17,768 nucleotides of DNA, taken from NCBI GenBank assembly GCA_003158885.1, contig PMLN01000164.1, forward strand, positions 3,726-21,493. Direction: 5' to 3'. The notes below the pieces were generated by a model, which had not been told where the DNA came from, did not search any database, and worked only from the letters and a program-made list of their open reading frames with translations. Shown here one piece after another: positions 13,796 through 17,768 of the stretch. The first letter of the stretch is position 1; every line of letters starts with the position of its first letter. A program made the translations under genes and the position numbers. This stretch comes from Anaerolineae bacterium. GTDB taxonomy: Bacteria > Chloroflexota > Anaerolineae > Anaerolineales > Villigracilaceae.

Positions 13796-13850
13796 TGACA
13801 ATGCGTAATCCGTGACCCGTCATGTACGCGTCATGAATTACGCATTATCA
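13796..13850. repeat. Imperfect palindrome just upstream of rlmD
   Basis: Two 20-base arms (13796-13815 and 13831-13850) match in 17 of 20 positions as inverted repeats with a core of ATGCGTAAT/ATTACGCAT and a 15-base loop that itself contains CGTCATG twice. In the rlmD message the hairpin would end 8 bases before the start codon. It resembles the GTAAT-rich dispersed palindromes found in many intergenic regions, or could act as a translational or transcriptional control element. Confidence 0.65.
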
Positions 13851-13878
13851 ACCATCAAATAACGGATTGGGCGTCGTT

Positions 13879-14052
13879 TTATCGCAAAAAGAACGAGAGG
13901 GCAATCAGGATTACGAAGAACGATGCGGCTAAAATCCCAATACGGCCGAGATCGCGCTTGATGTGAGTGTAGTTGGGATTGAACTCCGCTGTTTTCTGCG
14001 GCGCGATGAACGCCGCCGATTTACTCACCTGTCGTCTGTTTTTCTTGGGCAT
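13879..14052 (-). CDS. Small single-pass membrane protein, 57 residues, unknown function
   Basis: An open frame from ATG 14052 to TAA 13879 that I translated by hand. The ribosome-binding site AAAAGGAG lies about six bases upstream of the ATG. The product starts MPKKNRRQVSKSAAF (strongly basic), has a polar middle (EFNPNYTHIKRDLGRIG) and ends in one hydrophobic helix (ILAASFFVILIALSFFL) with a final Arg. This fits a tail-anchored-like or type II membrane peptide with its N-terminus in the cytoplasm. It sits between the sortase terminator and rlmD on the same strand. I do not recognise the family; clean codon structure, a good Shine-Dalgarno and a plausible topology argue that it is real. Confidence 0.7.
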   Translation of the reverse strand: MPKKNRRQVSKSAAFIAPQKTAEFNPNYTHIKRDLGRIGILAASFFVILIALSFFLR

Positions 14053-14089
14053 ATAAATCTCCTTTTATGATTTCATCCACAAGTGGGAC

Positions 14090-14119
14090 AAAAAAACCTG
14101 CGAAATACTCTGCAAGGTT
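14090..14119 (-). terminator. Rho-independent terminator after the sortase gene
   Basis: Minus strand: AACC(T)TGC pairs with GCAGGTT (one bulged T), then a run of seven T. It lies about 20 bases beyond the sortase stop and separates it from the 57-residue protein gene. Confidence 0.75.
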
Positions 14120-14140
14120 GATCTCTGTCTGATCTGTGGA

Positions 14141-15052
14141 TTAGTTTTGTAACCGCGCAAATACCACAATGCGCTGTTTATCAACAAGATAAGGATAACA
14201 CGAAATCAGGGTAATGCTTGGCGTGCCTGTGGATGCCATCACTTCTACGGCGGTCGGCGCGACGATCTCGGTGCGGTCCACGATATAAACGTATTGCCTC
14301 TGGTCGGTATACAGGATCACTTGGTCGCCGGGCTGGAGTTTATCCAGGTTGCGGAACAGCTCACCGTATACATCGTTATGCGCCGATAGAACCACATTGC
14401 CGGATTGACCCGGATTTGCAGAGCCGATATGTTGGGCGACTCCTTTTTTTAACTGATCCCAGCCATCACCCTGTACGACCGGCGCGTCCACTGTCAATGC
14501 AGGAATTTCGATGCGGATCGCCTGGTCCGGCCCCGGGGTGGGCAGCGGCAAGTTCGCCAGTGACTGCACGATCGGCAGGAGGTTTGGCGGGATCTCGGCC
14601 TCATTGGGTTGGGTATTGCCCTGCGCATCGGGAGGCGTATGTCCTTCGGGCAGGACAACCGCCATAATTAAAGGAGTCGGCGTTGCGGTGGATGGATTGA
14701 GCGCGGAAGCAACTTCTCGATTCAAATCGCGTAACATGCCAAGTCCGCTCAACAATACGCCCACCAACCCGACCACCGCCAATATTTCAACACCCAATAG
14801 GATTCGATCTGTGATCCGGTGCCTGCCACGCAATATACTCTCGATTCCGGCATTCTCTTCGGGCGTATCCACTACCGGCGTAGGGGATGATTTGTCGAAT
14901 GGAGCGGAGGCAACATCCGGTGCGATGGACACCACGCGGCCTGTATTTTTAAAATGTTCGATCCGCTCGCGCCGGGCGCTCCGCTGCTTTTCGATCAGCA
15001 ATTGGCGCAGTTCATCGGCAGAAAGATCCTCGGGTGATTTCCTTCTTGGCAT
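14141..15052 (-). CDS. Sortase-family transpeptidase (class D/E-like) with N-terminal membrane anchor
   Basis: Cysteine transpeptidase that cleaves a C-terminal sorting motif of secreted proteins and links them to the cell envelope; it works on the outer face of the membrane. From ATG 15052 it has 303 residues: a long charged cytoplasmic N-terminus (1-80, rich in Arg/Glu), one transmembrane helix about 84-107, a Pro/Thr/Gln-rich linker, then the sortase beta-barrel from about 178 (AIRIEIPALTVDAPVV). Catalytic residues are His225 (VLSAHND), Cys285 (TLISCYPY) and Arg294 (DKQRIVVFAR). The TL-x-[ST]-C-YPY form suggests class D or E rather than A. An in-frame ATG at 15106 was rejected because it lies inside the divergent tRNA promoter region and upstream of this gene's own -10. 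A possible client is the binding protein at 2235-3440. Confidence 0.92.
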   Translation of the reverse strand: MPRRKSPEDLSADELRQLLIEKQRSARRERIEHFKNTGRVVSIAPDVASAPFDKSSPTPVVDTPEENAGIESILRGRHRITDRILLGVEILAVVGLVGVLLSGLGMLRDLNREVASALNPSTATPTPLIMAVVLPEGHTPPDAQGNTQPNEAEIPPNLLPIVQSLANLPLPTPGPDQAIRIEIPALTVDAPVVQGDGWDQLKKGVAQHIGSANPGQSGNVVLSAHNDVYGELFRNLDKLQPGDQVILYTDQRQYVYIVDRTEIVAPTAVEVMASTGTPSITLISCYPYLVDKQRIVVFARLQN

Positions 15053-15061
15053 GGCGAGGGG

Positions 15062-15067
15062 ATTATA
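15062..15067 (-). promoter_or_regulatory. -10 box of the sortase gene
   Basis: Minus-strand TATAAT ends 9 bases before ATG 15052, with no Shine-Dalgarno between, so the transcript would have a leader of at most a few bases. A matching -35 is weak (CAAACG at 17-base spacing). Confidence 0.4.
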
Positions 15068-15093
15068 CCGCAAGGAATTCATTTCGTTTGGTA

Positions 15094-15122
15094 TTGTCAA
15101 ATCCATTACTCCTCGTTATAAT
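15094..15122 (+). promoter_or_regulatory. Promoter of tRNA-Val
   Basis: -35 TTGTCA (15094-15099), 17-base spacer, perfect -10 TATAAT (15117-15122). The start point falls a few bases before the mature 5' end at 15134. Confidence 0.85.
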
Positions 15123-15133
15123 GTTCGTCTCTC

Positions 15134-15207
15134 GGGCGGGTAGCTCAGTTGGTTAGAGCACTGCTTTGACATAGCAGAGGTCGTAGGTTCGAGCCCTATT
15201 CCGCCCA
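15134..15207 (+). tRNA. tRNA-Val, anticodon GAC
   Basis: All four arms fold. The acceptor is GGGCGGG with TCCGCCC (one G-T pair), and the D arm carries GCTC...GAGC. The anticodon stem CTGCT/AGCAG closes loop TTGACAT, giving anticodon GAC. The T stem GTAGG/CCTAT closes loop TTCGAGC, and A is the discriminator base. CCA is not encoded, so it must be added after transcription. It reads GUC and GUU valine codons. Confidence 0.96.
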
Positions 15208-15212
15208 CAGAT

Positions 15213-15240
15213 AAAAACCCCCAGGTGGGGGATTTTTTAT
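15213..15240 (+). terminator. Rho-independent terminator after tRNA-Val
   Basis: CCCCC AGGT GGGGG hairpin flanked by A-run and followed by ATTTTTT, about 10 bases after the tRNA 3' end. Confidence 0.88.
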
Positions 15241-15287
15241 TTCAATAATCCCATTAAAACCGTGACAAAAGAGAGTAACGATAATTA

Positions 15288-15316
15288 ACGACAAATGTTA
15301 TGTTATTTGTTATAAT
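15288..15316 (+). promoter_or_regulatory. Promoter of the DUF981 gene
   Basis: Perfect -10 TATAAT (15311-15316) with an extended TGT immediately upstream; -35 ACGACA (15288-15293, 4 of 6) at 17-base spacing. AAGGAGA (15348-15354) lies seven bases before ATG 15362 as ribosome-binding site, giving a leader of about 38 bases. Confidence 0.65.
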
Positions 15317-15361
15317 CTGTACGAAACTAATCAAAACTTTTCTAAATAAGGAGATATTACA

Positions 15362-15949
15362 ATGTTCGTTGATTTTCTTACGCTCGTTATGATTAACCTC
15401 GTGGCGGGTTCCGTCTTGTTGGCCTATTATCTATGGAAAGGCATGGATGAGAAGGATCAACGCCCCTATGCCGCCGCGTTTTTCGTAACAGGCTTGGTGG
15501 GTATAATCACCGGTTTCCAGTTGTCTTTTACATGGCCTTTGCCGGGCAGTTTTAATGTGGGTTATGGCGATGCCTCTACCCTTTTTGGAGTGGTCTTTAT
15601 GGCAACAGCCATTGCCTTATGGCAGGGTTGGAATCTGATCCCGGTTTCCATCTATTCCTTTTTCGCCGGCATTGATGCCATTATCGTAGGCATCCGCATC
15701 TATTCCCTGAATTTGGGACAGGAACCTCTTGTGGCCGCCATCGGCTTTGTACTGGCGGGTTTGGGCGGCGTGGGTGCCTTCCCATTCCTGCAGTGGTTCA
15801 AGGATAATAAGGCTGTTCGCTGGCTTGCCGTTGCGGTTCTGTTGGTCACCGCTGCGATTTGGGCTGTTACCTTCTATGGCGCATTATGGGCGCACATGGC
15901 CAGTTTTGCCAAATGGGTTCCAGCTACGATGGCAGCCCCTGCAAAGTAA
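15362..15949 (+). CDS. DUF981-family integral membrane protein
   Basis: A 195-residue polytopic membrane protein with about six hydrophobic helices. It matches my memory of the DUF981 family (PF06168): MFVDFLTLVMINLVAGSVLL at the N-terminus, GFQLSFTWPLPGSFNVGYGD (the most diagnostic block), SIYSFFAGIDAIIVGIRIY in the middle, and GALWAHMASFAKWVP at the end. Function is unknown for the family; its even helices and conserved His/Trp/Pro loop could suit a small channel or transporter, but nothing in the sequence proves it. It is a single-gene unit with its own promoter, consensus Shine-Dalgarno and a strong terminator, which points to efficient expression. It converges with the ABC ATPase genes. 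Confidence 0.85.
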   Translation: MFVDFLTLVMINLVAGSVLLAYYLWKGMDEKDQRPYAAAFFVTGLVGIITGFQLSFTWPLPGSFNVGYGDASTLFGVVFMATAIALWQGWNLIPVSIYSFFAGIDAIIVGIRIYSLNLGQEPLVAAIGFVLAGLGGVGAFPFLQWFKDNKAVRWLAVAVLLVTAAIWAVTFYGALWAHMASFAKWVPATMAAPAK

Positions 15950-15974
15950 AGTTCAAGTTTGAAACCTAGAAAAG

Positions 15975-16010
15975 ACTTCCCCCGAAGCATAATTCGGGGG
16001 AAGTTTATTT
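15975..16010. terminator. Bidirectional rho-independent terminator
   Basis: A perfect 12-pair stem ACTTCCCCCGAA/TTCGGGGGAAGT with a six-base loop. T-rich sequence follows on the plus side (TTATTTT) and also on the minus side (CTTTTCT). It separates the convergent DUF981 and ABC ATPase genes. Confidence 0.92.
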
Positions 16011-16030
16011 TAGGGGATACCCTTGTTGCG

Positions 16031-16984
16031 CTAATCCAATTCAGCGGAGGTTTTGCCTCGATGTGCCAGTAATGTGAACACATCCTCCAGCGTGGATTGA
16101 ACCGTTTCGATGCCTTGGACGTTGATGCCTTTTTCCAGTAATTTTCTCGTGAGACTATCAGCGGTCCAAACATCAGGATCAATGATCACGTGTGCGCGGT
16201 CTCCATGCAGGCTGGCTTGTGCGACTCCCTCCATACTGCTCAATTCTTCAACGGTTTCAAGCAGAGGGCTAGCCTCTAAGTCCCAGGCCGCGCCGTGCAA
16301 GTAAGCAGATTTGAGCGCACTCGGCGTATCGAAAGCCAACAGCTTACTGCGATACATAAAACCGACGCGGTTGCAGTGTTCGGCTTCATCCATATAATGG
16401 GTGGTGATAAAAACCGTTGTGCCTTGCGAAGCCATTTGGTAGATCAGATCCCAGAATATGCGGCGTGCGACCGGATCTACACCGGAGGTTGGCTCGTCGA
16501 GGAACAGAAGCGGTGGTTTATGGATGATCGCACAACCGAGTGCCAACCGCTGTCGCCATCCGCCCGAAAGTTCAACCGTCAGCCTATTGGTGCGAGATTC
16601 CAATCCAGCCATGTGAATGATCTCTGCCAGGCGCGCCTTTTCGTTTTCCTTCGGAATATCGTATACGCCAGCATAAAACTCGAGATTTTCCATTACGGTT
16701 AGATCGTCATAAAGCGAGAATTTTTGTGACATGTAGCCGATATGCGGCTTGATGCCTTCAGGATCTTGAACAACATCAACGCCCATGATTTTTGCAGTAC
16801 CTTCGGTGGGAGTCAATAATCCGCAAAGCATTCGGATGGTGGTTGTCTTTCCGCTTCCATTCGGACCGAGATAACCGATCACCTCTCCGGGTTGCACCGT
16901 AAAAGAAACATGGTCGACCGCAGTGAAGTTACCGAAACGTTTGGTCAGAGCCTGCACATCGAGCGGAATGATTTCAGTTGCCAT
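16031..16984 (-). CDS. ABC transporter ATP-binding protein (YbhF C-terminal-half-like)
   Basis: A 317-residue cytosolic ABC ATPase of the drug/lipid-exporter type. Walker A GPNGSGKT is at 40-47, Q-loop YMSQKF about 84-89, signature LSGGW at 139-143 (final Gln replaced by Trp), Walker B LLFLDEP at 159-165, H-loop TTHYMDEAE with His196. A C-terminal extension of about 100 residues ends STLEDVFTLLAHRG, as in exporters of the YbhF/NatA class. Start ATG 16984 was chosen over an upstream in-frame start because it gives the family N-terminus, overlaps the previous gene by 11 bases and has GGAG upstream. It probably pairs with the ATPase at 16974-17768. No membrane-spanning permease follows; the unit ends at the terminator at 15975-16010. 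Confidence 0.95.
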   Translation of the reverse strand: MATEIIPLDVQALTKRFGNFTAVDHVSFTVQPGEVIGYLGPNGSGKTTTIRMLCGLLTPTEGTAKIMGVDVVQDPEGIKPHIGYMSQKFSLYDDLTVMENLEFYAGVYDIPKENEKARLAEIIHMAGLESRTNRLTVELSGGWRQRLALGCAIIHKPPLLFLDEPTSGVDPVARRIFWDLIYQMASQGTTVFITTHYMDEAEHCNRVGFMYRSKLLAFDTPSALKSAYLHGAAWDLEASPLLETVEELSSMEGVAQASLHGDRAHVIIDPDVWTADSLTRKLLEKGINVQGIETVQSTLEDVFTLLAHRGKTSAELD

Positions 16985-17768
16985 TGGTAACGCTCTCCGT
17001 TTCAAGCAGGTTGATAAATACATCCTCCAACGTGGGAACCACTACATGAAGGTGATACAAGGTAATACCCGCGGCCGCCAACCTTTGTGGGATGCGGGCC
17101 AATGGACCCTCGGCTGAGCGGACGCGCAGATGCACATACTCGCCGAAAGTGTGGACATCTTCCACATCCGGATCTTCAGCGGCAATTTCTCGAGCCGCCA
17201 TTTGTTGTACAGCAGCCAATTCAAGAACGCGTCCATTGAGACGGGCCATCAAATCGCGCGGCGCACCCTGGGTCAACGCGCGGCCGTGATCCATAAAGAT
17301 GACACGATTGAAGCGCATCGCTTCATCCATGTATGGGGTACTAACCAGCACTGCTGAGCCTTCACGCAGTAACGCAATGAGCAAATGCCAGAATTCCTGA
17401 CGCGCAATCGGATCCACGCCTCCGGTTGGTTCATCCAATAAGAGAACTTTGGGATGATGCACAAGGGCGCAAGCCAATCCTAGTTTTTTTTGCATTCCTC
17501 CGGAAAGTGCCGCGGCAGGGCGATTGGCAAACTCTTCGAGGCCTGCAAACCGGAGCAATTCCTGAGAACGTTGTTTGCGATCGGCTTCGTCCATGTCAAA
17601 GACTTCGCTAAAGAACTCGAGGTTTTCTTTAACAGTCAAGTCACCATATAGACTGAATCGCTGCGCGAGATAACCGATCTCCTCGCGTGCCTTTTCAACC
17701 TGTGCTGGAATCTCGTAGCCAGCCACACGAACGACTCCGCTGTTTTGCCGAAGTGCGCCGCAAAGCAA
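16974..17768 (-). CDS. ABC transporter ATP-binding protein (YbhF N-terminal-half-like), 5' end outside the window
   Basis: 264 codons of an ABC ATPase whose N-terminus, including Walker A, lies beyond the right edge. Visible are Q-loop YLAQRF, signature LSGGM, Walker B VLLLDEPTGGVD, and a C-terminal domain ending VPTLEDVFINLLE. The H-loop reads STPYMDEAM: the switch histidine is replaced by proline (codon 17334-17336), so this site is probably hydrolysis-defective. Its stop lies inside the next ATPase gene (11-base overlap), so the two are coupled and likely form a heterodimer equivalent to the two halves of E. coli YbhF. The first residues in the window continue an ORF rather than starting one. 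Confidence 0.93.
   Translation of the reverse strand: MLCGALRQNSGVVRVAGYEIPAQVEKAREEIGYLAQRFSLYGDLTVKENLEFFSEVFDMDEADRKQRSQELLRFAGLEEFANRPAAALSGGMQKKLGLACALVHHPKVLLLDEPTGGVDPIARQEFWHLLIALLREGSAVLVSTPYMDEAMRFNRVIFMDHGRALTQGAPRDLMARLNGRVLELAAVQQMAAREIAAEDPDVEDVHTFGEYVHLRVRSAEGPLARIPQRLAAAGITLYHLHVVVPTLEDVFINLLETESVTNGN

Noticed and set aside
15134..15240. tRNA-Val as an integration (att) site.
   Set aside because: No integrase gene and no second copy of the tRNA 3' end was seen in the window.
1..17768. CRISPR array, transposase or prophage genes.
   Set aside because: No regularly spaced repeats with spacers, no transposase/integrase motifs and no phage structural genes were found on either strand.

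Overview
The window looks like chromosomal DNA of a Gram-positive-type (monoderm) bacterium, most plausibly a member of the Chloroflexota, class Anaerolineae. This is an inference from gene content: paired BMP-family binding proteins, a CASTOR/POLLUX-type channel, a DUF981 membrane protein, a sortase and a short soluble sulfite-oxidase-like protein. No rRNA or other taxonomic marker is present. Base composition is moderately GC-rich throughout, except for an AT-richer island around 5640-6510.

Layout, left to right. (1) 1-4606, minus strand: a nucleoside/purine-type ABC importer made of two permeases and a BMP-family binding protein with its own promoter, preceded by a second, lipoprotein-type BMP paralogue. 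The usual ATPase is not between binding protein and permeases. (2) 4603-5612, minus: trmD, a miniature MOSC-like gene and the BMP lipoprotein are chained by 4-base stop/start overlaps. (3) 5769-6446, minus: a lone AT-rich gene resembling the AbiGi abortive-infection family, with operator-like direct repeats at its promoter. (4) 6523-9494: a LOG-family protein diverges from a zinc-finger-less DnaJ, which is followed by an HtrA-type protease, a small protein quality-control block. (5) 9553-12425: a sulfite-oxidase-like molybdoenzyme (minus) and a two-RCK ion channel of the CASTOR/POLLUX type (plus). (6) 12422-15052, minus: a sortase, a terminator, a 57-residue membrane protein, rlmD, and a 43-codon relic of pxpB overlapping the rlmD stop. 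(7) 15134-15949, plus: tRNA-Val(GAC) and a DUF981 membrane protein, each with a good promoter. (8) 15975-17768: a bidirectional terminator, then two overlapping minus-strand ABC ATPases that look like a split YbhF; the upstream one runs off the right edge.

Cross-cutting themes. Several genes (trmD, the AbiGi-like gene, dnaJ, sortase) have a -10-like box only 6-9 bases before the start codon and no Shine-Dalgarno sequence, which suggests leaderless mRNAs; others have clear Shine-Dalgarno sites. Two intergenic regions carry dispersed-repeat-like sequences. The main binding protein has a C-terminal Ala/Pro linker, a PATGG motif, a membrane helix and a basic tail, and a sortase gene lies about 11 kb away, so a cell-wall-sorted binding protein is a testable idea. 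No CRISPR array, insertion sequence, integrase or prophage was seen.
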